A program made the position numbers and the translations under genes. 8,401 nt of DNA from Pseudomonadota bacterium (lineage in GTDB: Bacteria; Pseudomonadota; Alphaproteobacteria; Azospirillales; Azospirillaceae). The stretch spans positions 1-8,401 of the forward strand of contig JAFAFA010000049.1 in NCBI GenBank assembly GCA_023423695.1, read 5' to 3'. The notes beneath the pieces are model-generated. The model had not been told where the DNA came from and ran no database searches. It saw only the letters and a list, made by a program, of their open reading frames with translations. Shown here in pieces: positions 1 to 6,060 of the stretch; position 1 is the first letter of the stretch; each line of letters starts with the position of its first letter.

Positions 1-68
1 GCGTCAGCACCCGCCAGCAGCTGGTCGAGGATCGCGTCCGGGATAACGGGGTCTTTGCGTCGTGCCAT
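1..68 (-). CDS. IS256-family transposase, N-terminal 22 residues (partial)
   Basis: The minus strand reads MARRKDPVIPDAILDQLLAG followed by AD, a start typical of IS256-family (MULE-type DDE) transposases of alpha- and betaproteobacteria, which are usually about 400 residues long. The ATG is at 68-66. A good ribosome-binding site, AGGAG, lies at 80-76, seven bases before it. The DDE catalytic residues lie far beyond the window edge, so intactness cannot be judged. The enzyme would move its own element by cut-and-paste or copy-paste-like transposition. It is transcribed away from the panB remnant next to it. Confidence 0.8.
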   Translation of the reverse strand, partial: MARRKDPVIPDAILDQLLAGAD

Positions 69-127
69 GCAGGGGCTCCTTCGAATTCAGGATAACCCCG
101 CCGAGCACGAAATTCCCGACACTCCCC
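1..127 (-). mobile_element. Right end of an IS256-family insertion sequence, cut by the window edge
   Basis: This stretch holds the transposase start on the minus strand plus a non-coding leader of about 59 bp. Read on the minus strand, the element appears to begin near 127 with GGGGAGTGTCGGGAATTTCG, which resembles terminal repeats I associate with IS256-type elements. Exactly at 128 the plus strand becomes recognisable panB coding sequence, and this fixes the border better than the repeat does. The other end is outside the window, so neither the repeat pair nor the target duplication (usually 8-9 bp in this family) can be checked. Confidence 0.7.
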
Positions 128-427
128 GCGCTGGTGATCGAGGGCGTGATGGAGCCATTGGCCAACCGCATCACGGCGGCAGTGGCGGTCCCGACCATAG
201 GCATAGGCGCGTCCCTTGCCTGCGACGGCCAAGTGCTGGTAACTGACGACATGCTTGGCCTCTTCACTGATTTCACTCCGAAATTCGTGCGCCGCTACGC
301 CGAATTCGGCCCGACCGTCATCCAGGCCGCTTTGGAATTTTCAGAGGACGTCCGCCATCGTCGCTTCCCGGGTCCGGAGCATGTGTTCGCCCCGCGTAAG
401 GCGCCTACCCCTGAAACGGCGCCGTGA
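128..427 (+). pseudogene. panB: panB C-terminal remnant (ketopantoate hydroxymethyltransferase), cut by the IS
   Basis: The last 99 codons of 3-methyl-2-oxobutanoate hydroxymethyltransferase, the first committed enzyme of pantothenate (and so coenzyme A) synthesis. Visible hallmarks are LVIEGVMEPLANRIT, whose Glu aligns with the catalytic Glu181 of E. coli PanB, then VPTIGIGAS, CDGQVLVTDDMLGLF, FTPKFVRRYAEFGP and RRFPGPEHVF near the end. The family is about 264-280 residues, so roughly the first two thirds are missing. Homology starts at 128, directly at the IS256 border, and no stop or frameshift lies in what remains, which suggests a fairly recent disruption. The upstream part may lie on the far side of the IS outside the window. 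A continuous frame runs from inside the IS (62) into panB, but it has no ribosome-binding site and is unlikely to be a working fusion. Confidence 0.9.
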
Positions 428-459
428 CCACAGTGGTTCGCGCCAAGCTGCACGATATC

Positions 460-470
460 GGTTCCGTCAG
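460..470 (+). repeat. Left terminal inverted repeat of the IS6-like element
   Basis: GGTTCCGTCAG matches the reverse complement of 1292-1302 with one mismatch at the third base. It lies 56 bp beyond the last recognisable transposase codon on the minus strand, the expected place for the element's distal end. Confidence 0.65.
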
Positions 471-525
471 GTGTCGAGCCAATTCTGAGCTGACGACCCG
501 ATGGTCCACAGGCGGATGCCATGGA

Positions 526-1223
526 TTACGCGACCGCGAGCATATCGCGTAGCGCGGCGAACCGTTTGACATGGATCGCCCGTCGCTACGCCGCCGGGGC
601 GTGCTGCTTGCGCCGGTTCGCCGATCGCAGGAAGTTGCGCCCCTCATCGTGAGCCCGACAGATCCGAACACCTCTTCCAGCGCCCGAAGCTAGCCGGCAT
701 ACTTATGGGTGGTGGTCATCTTGAGGATGATGACAGTAACTGCCACGGCCGAGCGGAAGAACGCGTCGGCAGCCGCTCGGCCGCGGGTTTTGCTCAGGTA
801 GACATCAATTGGGTTTCTGTTGCTGTCGATGGCGCGGTACAGCTACCGCCACCACCCACCGACCTTCAGGTACGTCTCATCCACAGACCTGCTGTGACCG
901 GTCTTGCTCCCCCAGCGCTGCCGCAGAGCAACGGCGACCAACGGCGCCAATTTGGCCTCCCAGTTGTGCACCGCCTGGCGCGAGAAGACCAAGCAGCACA
1001 GCAGCAGAAATTCCGCGAGATCGCGCGCGCTCAGCTTGAACCGGAGGCGCAACAGCACGATCAGAGAGAGGACCTCGGTTGGCAACTGCAGGCGATTCAA
1101 TGTCGATCCGGTACGCTCGTTGAAGCCGCGCCCATACGCTCGGCGCCAGAATCAGTGGTAGCCGTGGGCCATCCGGTCCGAACGCTCCGTTGTCTTGATC
1201 GAGTGGCAGTGCGGGTAGCGCAT
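526..1223 (-). pseudogene. IS6-like transposase with zinc ribbon, broken by stops and a frameshift
   Basis: Reading from ATG at 1223-1221, the protein begins MRYPHCHSIKTTERSDR, a zinc-ribbon start in which the usual Cys after MR is Tyr. A stop follows at residue 24, then GFNERTGSTLNRLQLPTEV, LSARDLAEFLL, VFSRQAVHNWEAKLAPL and the first catalytic Asp in VDETYLKVGGWWR. Another stop follows, then LYRAIDSNRNPIDVYLSKTR and FFRS. A third stop comes after THKYAG. A shift into another frame gives AHDEGRNFLRSANRRKQHAPAA, a stop, then a tail ending LRDMLAVA at 526. The usual second Asp (TTD) reads TTT, and the NNRLEQDHR block carrying the third catalytic residue is not seen. It cannot make an active transposase. 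A very strong ribosome-binding site, GGAGGTGA, precedes the ATG. Family assignment is from remembered relatives. Confidence 0.8.
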
Positions 1224-1226
1224 TCC

Positions 1227-1247
1227 TCACCTCCAGAGTGGAGGTGA
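1227..1247. repeat. Perfect hairpin covering the transposase ribosome-binding site
   Basis: TCACCTCC at 1227-1234 and GGAGGTGA at 1240-1247 form a perfect 8-bp inverted repeat around a 5-base loop. On the minus strand the second arm is itself the transposase Shine-Dalgarno sequence (GGAGGTGA, three bases before the ATG at 1223). A minus-strand transcript could therefore fold and hide the ribosome-binding site. Such sequestration in read-through transcripts is known for other insertion sequences such as IS10 and IS50; here it is inferred only. Confidence 0.6.
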
Positions 1248-1291
1248 TCCTCCCCATCAGCCCTGCCCTGCCGGGCAAGCTGGCGCAAAGG

Positions 1292-1302
1292 CTGACGGAG
1301 CC
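1292..1302 (-). repeat. Right terminal inverted repeat of the IS6-like element
   Basis: Read on the minus strand this is GGCTCCGTCAG, matching the left end at 460-470 in 10 of 11 bases. It marks the junction with host DNA, which resumes at 1303. Confidence 0.65.
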
Positions 1303-1339
1303 GTATCATTTGCCGTCCTTCGCTGTAACGGATCCGTCC

Positions 1340-3316
1340 ATGCCGGTACGAGATGCCTTTGGAAACACGCCACGCGACCGCTTTCTAAAGGGCGAAGATC
1401 TGCCTGCTGGGAGTTTGGACGAGGCGGTGCTGTCTTCCTGGCGGCGTCTGCGGGATCGGGCATCGACGGAGTCTTCCCGTCCATCGGCGCACCGTTCAGC
1501 GGACGTGCTGGCAAACGGGCTGCTGGGCAGTATCGCTGCCACCGGCGCGCTGATCCTCGGCTCGATCCGTCTGATCCTGGGCCGCGATCATCCCGTCTCC
1601 ATCGTTCTGGTCGATGGCGATCTGATCATTCACAGCTTGGCCGGGGACCGCTCCTTCGTCGAGCAGCTAGATGCCGTCGGTCTGAGGGAGGGACGGTCGG
1701 CGGCGGAGGATGCCGTCGGCACCAATGCCGTCGATCTCTGCCTGCGGGAACGACGCCCCATGGTCACGTCCGGCTGGCAGCATGTCTGCCCCGGTCTGAT
1801 GGACGTCAAGATCGCCGCAGCCCCCCTGTTCGGCTTGAACAACGCCCTGCACGGTGCCATCGCCCTGGTGTCAGACGCGTCGGTCGGAACGGACACGCTG
1901 AACGGCCTTGCCCTGCTCTGCGCAGAGAGCACCAGCGCCCAATTGAGCGCGGTCGAAACCAGCGGCAATCTCGACCGCATGCTGGTAGAGCAGCGGGCCA
2001 TCGTAGACAGCATCTCCGATGGGTTGCTGGTGGTGGACGAAGATGGCCGGGTCCGTCACATGAACGCTCCAGCCGGCCGCATCCTGACCCTGAACCCGGA
2101 GCAGAGCGTCGGCCGCCGCTTTGCCGAACTGCTTGATTTCGAGCCGATCATCGCGCCGATCTTCCGCACTGGCATCGGCTATTACGACCGTGAGCTGATC
2201 ATCGATTCCGGCCGGCGCCACCTCCATCTGATCGACACCGCCATTCCGATCAAGGACGCCCAAGGCAAAGTCCAATCGGTCGTCAACACCTTCCGCGAGT
2301 TCAACCGCGCCAAGCGGATCGCGCAGCAGATCGCCGGCAGTCCGGTGCGCTACACCTTCGACGACATCATCGGCACGTCGGATTGCCTGCGCCACGCCAT
2401 CGGCGATGCCCGCAAGGCAGCATTCGGCACCGCGAACATCCTGCTGAACGGGCCGAGTGGCAGCGGCAAGGAGGTCTTCGCCCAGGCCATCCACGCCCAT
2501 GGCGACCGCCGCGACGCCCCCTTCATCGCTGTGAACTGCGCAGCCCTGCCGCGCGAGCTGATCGAAAGCGAGCTGTTCGGCTACCTCGCCGGCAGCTTCA
2601 CCGGGGCGCAGAAGGGCGGCCGACCCGGCAAGTTCGAAATGGCGTCCGGCGGGACGATCTTCCTCGACGAGATCACGGAGATGCCGCTCGACCTCCAGGC
2701 CAAGCTGCTGCGCGTCCTCCAGGAGCGCGAGGTCACCCGGATCGGCGCCACCCGGCCTATCCCGATCGACGTCCGGGTCATCGCCGCATCCAATCGGAAC
2801 CTGAAGGATGCCATCACCCGGCGGGAGTTCCGCGACGACCTTTATTATCGCCTGCACGTGGTCTCAATCACCATCCCGGCCCTGAAGGACCGCAGAAGCG
2901 ACATCCCCATGCTGGCGACCCACTTCCTACGCAAATACGCCGCCAGCGCCGGTAAGCCGGTCTTCACCATCTCCGAGGCTGCCCTGCGGGCCATGACGAC
3001 GTATGATTGGCCGGGCAACGTGCGTGAGCTGGAAAACACGCTGGAACGCCTCGTCGTATTGTCCGACGGCACTGAGATTCAGCAGTTTGATCCGCCGGGT
3101 GATGCACGGACTCCAATCCCATCCTCCACAATGGTTCCCGCCATGAAAGCGCTGCGCGAGCATGAGCGCGACGTCATCGCCGCAACGCTCATTCATGTCG
3201 ATCACAACGTGACCAAGGCGGCGGAGATCCTCGGCATCGCCCGGCCGACGCTTTACAGCAAAATCCGCGACTACGGCATCGTCCTGCAACGCGCCGGAGC
3301 GGACAAGGCGTCATGA
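1340..3316 (+). CDS. Sigma-54-dependent transcriptional activator (GAF-PAS-AAA+-Fis HTH)
   Basis: A 658-residue bacterial enhancer-binding protein. After an N-terminal stretch with SSWRR (residues 32-36), typical of AcoR/DhaR regulators, comes a GAF-like sensor with GTNAVDLCLRERRPM and IAAAPLFGL (about 60-180). A PAS domain follows (about 217-320, starting RAIVDSISDGLLVVDEDGRV). The AAA+ module (about 338-575) has Walker A GPSGSGKE (371-378), the sigma-54 contact loop as GSFTGA rather than GAFTGA (418-423), Walker B GGTIFLDEI (437-445), FRDDLYYRL and WPGNVRELEN (557-566). A Fis-type helix-turn-helix ends the protein (about 608-643, VTKAAEILGIARPTLYSKIRDYG). There is no phosphoreceiver domain, so it probably senses a small molecule directly. 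The reading frame is open back to GTG at 1238, but that codon lies inside the IS, so the ATG at 1340 with a weak GGA seven bases upstream is preferred. TTG at 1310 is an alternative. It likely controls the cluster behind the promoter at 3465. Confidence 0.92.
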   Translation: MPVRDAFGNTPRDRFLKGEDLPAGSLDEAVLSSWRRLRDRASTESSRPSAHRSADVLANGLLGSIAATGALILGSIRLILGRDHPVSIVLVDGDLIIHSLAGDRSFVEQLDAVGLREGRSAAEDAVGTNAVDLCLRERRPMVTSGWQHVCPGLMDVKIAAAPLFGLNNALHGAIALVSDASVGTDTLNGLALLCAESTSAQLSAVETSGNLDRMLVEQRAIVDSISDGLLVVDEDGRVRHMNAPAGRILTLNPEQSVGRRFAELLDFEPIIAPIFRTGIGYYDRELIIDSGRRHLHLIDTAIPIKDAQGKVQSVVNTFREFNRAKRIAQQIAGSPVRYTFDDIIGTSDCLRHAIGDARKAAFGTANILLNGPSGSGKEVFAQAIHAHGDRRDAPFIAVNCAALPRELIESELFGYLAGSFTGAQKGGRPGKFEMASGGTIFLDEITEMPLDLQAKLLRVLQEREVTRIGATRPIPIDVRVIAASNRNLKDAITRREFRDDLYYRLHVVSITIPALKDRRSDIPMLATHFLRKYAASAGKPVFTISEAALRAMTTYDWPGNVRELENTLERLVVLSDGTEIQQFDPPGDARTPIPSSTMVPAMKALREHERDVIAATLIHVDHNVTKAAEILGIARPTLYSKIRDYGIVLQRAGADKAS

Positions 3317-3320
3317 TTTT

Positions 3321-3355
3321 GAACGATTGTAAGATTTCCTAACGTTCTATTTTTT
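3321..3355 (+). terminator. Weak candidate terminator after the activator gene
   Basis: GAACG at 3321-3325 can pair with CGTTC at 3343-3347 across a 17-base loop, followed by a run of six T at 3350-3355. It starts five bases after the activator stop codon. The stem is short and the loop long, so it would be a poor intrinsic terminator. The T run and position are the main support. Confidence 0.3.
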
Positions 3356-3398
3356 GACGATCCTCTTGAGAGTGATGCCCGTCTGGATCGGCGGCTTC

Positions 3399-3412
3399 TC
3401 TTGATCTCAAGA
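3399..3412. promoter_or_regulatory. Palindrome, candidate upstream activator site
   Basis: TCTTGA and TCAAGA form a perfect 6-bp inverted repeat with a 2-base spacer, centred about 86 bp before the predicted transcription start of the sigma-54 promoter. This is a usual distance for enhancer-binding protein sites. A second TCTTGA with imperfect dyad (CTCTTGAGAG, 3363-3372) begins 35 bp upstream. That the adjacent activator binds here is inference. An AT-rich stretch at about 3426-3446 between this site and the promoter could help DNA bending, but no clear IHF consensus was found. Confidence 0.45.
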
Positions 3413-3464
3413 TAAAGCACTGAGATCGTTTAATAAAAACTTTCCTTTGCAAATCCGGAGACGG

Positions 3465-3481
3465 TTGGCACAGGCGTTGCT
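3465..3481 (+). promoter_or_regulatory. Sigma-54 (-24/-12) promoter
   Basis: TTGGCACAGGCGTTGCT matches the RpoN consensus TGGCAC-N5-TTGC. The invariant GG is at 3467-3468 and the GC at 3479-3480, with exactly ten bases between them. Transcription should start near 3492, giving a leader of about 28 bases before the ATG at 3520. It follows a gene for a sigma-54 activator and precedes a run of same-strand enzyme genes, so it probably drives the thioesterase-ligase-hydratase-HAD operon. Confidence 0.9.
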
Positions 3482-3505
3482 GAGTGACGGGTGAGCCCCC
3501 TGAAC

Positions 3506-3510
3506 AGGAG
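3506..3510 (+). promoter_or_regulatory. Ribosome-binding site that fixes the thioesterase start
   Basis: AGGAG lies nine bases before the ATG at 3520. The upstream in-frame GTG at 3484 would precede the transcription start predicted from the -12 element (near 3492), so the ATG at 3520 is the supported start. Confidence 0.75.
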
Positions 3511-3519
3511 ACCGCCCGC

Positions 3520-3930
3520 ATGACAAGCCCACTCGATCCGGAGCGTGTAGAAACGGTGCAACTTGTCGTCGATGCATCGATGACGGCCGACGCCTTCGCC
3601 CGCGACCCGGATGAGCATTATCCGCAGGTCCTTGCCACGCCGGTGATGATCGCCGAGATGGAGCGCGCCTGCGCCGCCCTGCTGCGCCCCGTGCTCCAGG
3701 CAGGAGAGCTGTCGGTGGGGGCCAAGCTGGACGTGTCACACGTCGCACCGACACCGGTCGGCGGACAGGTGAGGACCAGCGCCCGCTTCGCCGGCCGCGA
3801 GGGCCCTCTCTACTGGTTCAACGTCTGGTCCGAGGATGCAGGCGGCAAGATCGGCCAGGGCCGACACGCCCGCGCCATCCTGTCTCAATCCGCAATCGAA
3901 TCCCGTGCCGCCGCGCGCTCCGGCTCCTGA
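3520..3930 (+). CDS. FlK-like hotdog-fold acyl-CoA thioesterase
   Basis: A 136-residue single-domain protein, the usual size for hotdog thioesterases, probably cytoplasmic. It aligns by eye with FlK, the fluoroacetyl-CoA thioesterase of Streptomyces cattleya: YPQVLATPVMIAEMERAC against FPEVFATGFMVGLMEWAC, then VGAKLDVSHVAPTPVG, and GQGRHARAIL near the end. The FlK catalytic set Thr42, Glu50 and His76 corresponds to Thr40, Glu48 and His74 here. The FlK gate Phe36 becomes Tyr34 and lid residue Phe33 becomes Asp31, so the acyl group is probably not fluoroacetyl. It is the first gene after the sigma-54 promoter, 32 bp before the CoA ligase gene. That suggests it hydrolyses a CoA ester made by this pathway, either as product release or to rescue trapped CoA. 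The FlK sequence was compared from memory. Confidence 0.8.
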   Translation: MTSPLDPERVETVQLVVDASMTADAFARDPDEHYPQVLATPVMIAEMERACAALLRPVLQAGELSVGAKLDVSHVAPTPVGGQVRTSARFAGREGPLYWFNVWSEDAGGKIGQGRHARAILSQSAIESRAAARSGS

Positions 3931-3962
3931 CCGGTGCTTCCCCCTTCCAGACCGAGGCCCTG

Positions 3963-5285
3963 ATGCCGACCTCCGATCTTTTCCACCCCGACTTTGAAAC
4001 CTTGGCCGACGGCGAGATCCGCGCCCTGCAGGATCGCCTTTGGACAGCACAATGGGACTATGTGTCCGAGCGGTCGGCGATGTACCGACGCATGCTGCCC
4101 ACCAGCATCGGAACACCGGTGACGCTCGACGGCCTCCAGGATCTGCCGCTGACCGACAAGGAGGATCTGCGCGCCGGCCAGGAAGCTGCCTATCCCTTCG
4201 GCGACTATGTGGCCTGTGAGGAGGCGAACATCGTCCGCCTGCACCGCACCTCCGGCACCACCGGCCGTGCGCTCAACCTCGCCAACAGCCGGCAGGACTG
4301 CGACCGCATCGCGACCATCGGCGGCCGCGCGATGCATGCCTCCGGACTGCGGCCGACCGACCGCGTGGTGCATTGCCTGAACTACTGCATGTGGACTGGC
4401 GGCGTGACCGACCACATGACGCTGGAGGCGGCCGGTGCGACAGTGGTGCCTTTCGGCGTCGGCAACACCAAGCAGCTTCTCCAGACGATCCGCGATCTGA
4501 AGATCACCGCCATTTCCTGCACGCCGTCGTATCCGGCTCTGCTGGAAAAGCTACTGCGCGACGAAGGCGGTCCGGCACCGCGCGACCTTGGGCTTCGGCT
4601 CGGCCTGTTCGGCGGCGAGGCCGGTCTGGACAATGCGTCCTTCCGCGCGACGATGGAGGAGACCTGGGGCTTCGGCGTGCGCAACGCCAATTACGGCCTC
4701 AGCGAGGTGCTGAGCACGCTGGGCAGCCAGTGCGAGGCGACCACCGACCTGCATTTCCATGGCAGCGACTATCTGTTCGCCGAAATCCTCGATGTGGAGG
4801 GCAACCGCCTGCCGATCCGCGAGGGCACGGTGGGCGAGCTGGTCTGCACCCACATCGAGAAGGAATGCCAGCCGCTGATCCGCTATCGCACCCGCGACGT
4901 CGTCACCGTGACCGGAACCGGGCGCTGCGCCTGCGGCCGGACCTCCTGGCGCTTTCGCGTCAGCGGGCGCACGGACGACATGTTCAACGTGCGTGGAATC
5001 AACGTCTTCCCCAGCGCGGTCCGCAAGGCGGTCAGCAGCCTGCCGACGCTGTCGTCCGGCCATTTCCGCATCCGGCTGGTCGGACCCGGGCCGTACGACC
5101 GCATCCAGCTGCGCGTCGAGGCGGCGGAGGGGCTACCCGAAACGGCATGGTCCGCGGCAGCGGCGGAACTGGAGAAGGCGGTGCGTGAACAGGCCGGCGC
5201 GACTGCCTCGGTCACCATGATCCCGCACGACACGCTGCCGCGCACCGCCGGCAAGACGGACTGGATTGAAAGGATTTCATCATGA
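3963..5285 (+). CDS. Phenylacetate-CoA ligase-like (PaaK family) AMP-forming acyl-CoA ligase
   Basis: A 440-residue adenylate-forming enzyme, the same length as PaaK (about 437), expected to activate a carboxylic acid with ATP and CoA in the cytoplasm. The phosphate-binding loop is RTSGTTGRAL (about 98-107). YGLSE (about 243-247) is the motif equivalent to Y-G-x-T-E, RYRTRD (about 303-308) carries the ribose-binding Asp, and GRTDDMFNVRGINVFPS (about 333-349) is the hinge region of PaaK-type ligases. The catalytic lysine of the mobile C-terminal domain is in RTAGKTDWIER near the end. A CACGR group just before the hinge region resembles the Cys pair seen in many PaaK relatives. The ribosome-binding site is weak (GAGG about nine bases upstream). 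The stop overlaps the next start as ATGA, suggesting coupled translation. PaaK relatives act on phenylacetate, indoleacetate, 2-aminobenzoate and other acids, so the substrate is unknown. Confidence 0.88.
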   Translation: MPTSDLFHPDFETLADGEIRALQDRLWTAQWDYVSERSAMYRRMLPTSIGTPVTLDGLQDLPLTDKEDLRAGQEAAYPFGDYVACEEANIVRLHRTSGTTGRALNLANSRQDCDRIATIGGRAMHASGLRPTDRVVHCLNYCMWTGGVTDHMTLEAAGATVVPFGVGNTKQLLQTIRDLKITAISCTPSYPALLEKLLRDEGGPAPRDLGLRLGLFGGEAGLDNASFRATMEETWGFGVRNANYGLSEVLSTLGSQCEATTDLHFHGSDYLFAEILDVEGNRLPIREGTVGELVCTHIEKECQPLIRYRTRDVVTVTGTGRCACGRTSWRFRVSGRTDDMFNVRGINVFPSAVRKAVSSLPTLSSGHFRIRLVGPGPYDRIQLRVEAAEGLPETAWSAAAAELEKAVREQAGATASVTMIPHDTLPRTAGKTDWIERISS

Positions 5286-6046
5286 GCACGGTCAATCTCG
5301 ATGTGGCGGCCGGCATCGGCCGCGTGACGCTGAACCGACCGGAGCGGATGAACGCCATCGGCACCGTCCTGCTGCGTGACCTTCACGCCGCGCTGACCGA
5401 AGCGGCGGAGCGCCCGGACGTGTCGGTGATCCTGCTGTGCGGCGCCGGGCGGGCTTTCTGCGCAGGCGACGACCTGAAGGAATTCGACCAGCAGACCCGC
5501 GACGATGCGGCGATCCGCGCCCACATCGCCGGCATCCAGCAGATCACCCACGACCTGATGTTCGGATCGAAGATCGTCGTGGGGGCGGTACACGGCTTTG
5601 CCGTGGGCGGCGGGTTCGAATGGCTGCTGAACTGCGATCTCGTGGTCGCCTCCGACGATCTCCAGGCCTTCTTCCCCGAAATGGACTGGGGCCAGTTCGT
5701 GACCGGTGGGGTGACGCATCTGCTGCCCCTGGCGGTCGGCTATCAGCGGGCGATGGAGCTGATGCTTCTGGGCGAACGGCAATCGGCGGCACGGCTGGCC
5801 GAACTCGGGCTGGTCAACCGGGTGGTCCCCCGCGAGGCGCTGCTCGACACCGCAACGGCGCTGGCGACGGTGGTGGCTGGGAAGTCGCGTTTTTCCACCG
5901 GCCGGCTGAAGCGTCTGATGACCGTCGAATTGTCCGATACCCTGCGCCGCGCGCTGGACCTGGAGACGGCGGCCACCGTCGAAGCGTTCGGCAATCCCGA
6001 AGCCGCCGAACGGGTTGCCCGTTTCGCCACGCGCAAGTCGTCTTGA
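5282..6046 (+). CDS. Enoyl-CoA hydratase/isomerase (crotonase) family protein
   Basis: A 254-residue crotonase-fold enzyme acting on a CoA ester. GAGRAFCAGDDLKEF (54-68) gives the first oxyanion-hole backbone group (Ala61). VHGFAVGGGFEWLLNCD (103-119) gives the second (Gly110) and Glu113, which matches Glu144 of rat mitochondrial hydratase. Glu133 in FFPEMDWG matches Glu164, so the complete hydratase pair is present. At the position of the nucleophilic Asp145 of 4-chlorobenzoyl-CoA dehalogenase there is Thr141, which argues against hydrolytic dehalogenation. The start overlaps the ligase stop by four bases and has AAGGA at 5270-5274. It probably adds water to, or isomerises, an unsaturated CoA thioester made by the ligase product's pathway. 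No dehydrogenase or thiolase is present in the window, so it is not a full beta-oxidation set. Confidence 0.88.
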   Translation: MSTVNLDVAAGIGRVTLNRPERMNAIGTVLLRDLHAALTEAAERPDVSVILLCGAGRAFCAGDDLKEFDQQTRDDAAIRAHIAGIQQITHDLMFGSKIVVGAVHGFAVGGGFEWLLNCDLVVASDDLQAFFPEMDWGQFVTGGVTHLLPLAVGYQRAMELMLLGERQSAARLAELGLVNRVVPREALLDTATALATVVAGKSRFSTGRLKRLMTVELSDTLRRALDLETAATVEAFGNPEAAERVARFATRKSS

Positions 6047-6060
6047 GAAGAGGAACGGGA

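Larger units (their letters stand above)
460..1302 (-). mobile_element. Degenerate IS6-like insertion sequence, 843 bp, both ends visible
   Basis: The element is bounded by GGTTCCGTCAG at 460-470 and its near-perfect inverse CTGACGGAGCC at 1292-1302 (10 of 11 match, with scattered matches further in). It encloses a single broken transposase on the minus strand. The length fits the IS6-like range. No perfect target duplication is seen: the eight bases on the left are ACGATATC and on the right GTATCATT, sharing at best a shifted ATATC/GTATC. That fits an old insertion or later rearrangement. It sits between the panB remnant and the sigma-54 activator gene. Confidence 0.7.

Noticed and set aside
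62..427. Intact 121-residue gene running from the IS into panB
   Set aside because: Only the part from 128 resembles a protein family; the first 22 codons are the reverse strand of the transposase leader, and no ribosome-binding site precedes 62.
1238..1339. N-terminal extension of the activator from GTG at 1238
   Set aside because: The first 22 codons lie inside the IS remnant, there is no suitable ribosome-binding site, and the family start fits the ATG at 1340.
1871..2857. Long minus-strand open frame (328 codons) within the activator gene
   Set aside because: It has no family resemblance and mirrors GC-rich codons of a clearly real gene on the other strand.
3484..3519. Earlier GTG start for the thioesterase
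   Set aside because: It precedes the predicted sigma-54 transcription start and lacks a ribosome-binding site, whereas the ATG at 3520 has AGGAG nine bases upstream.
4883..5782. Minus-strand open frame (299 codons) across the ligase and hydratase
   Set aside because: Antisense shadow with low-complexity GC-driven composition and no motif.
5282..6046. Crotonase as a 4-chlorobenzoyl-CoA dehalogenase (FcbB type)
   Set aside because: The nucleophilic Asp145 position is Thr141, and the hydratase Glu pair is intact.
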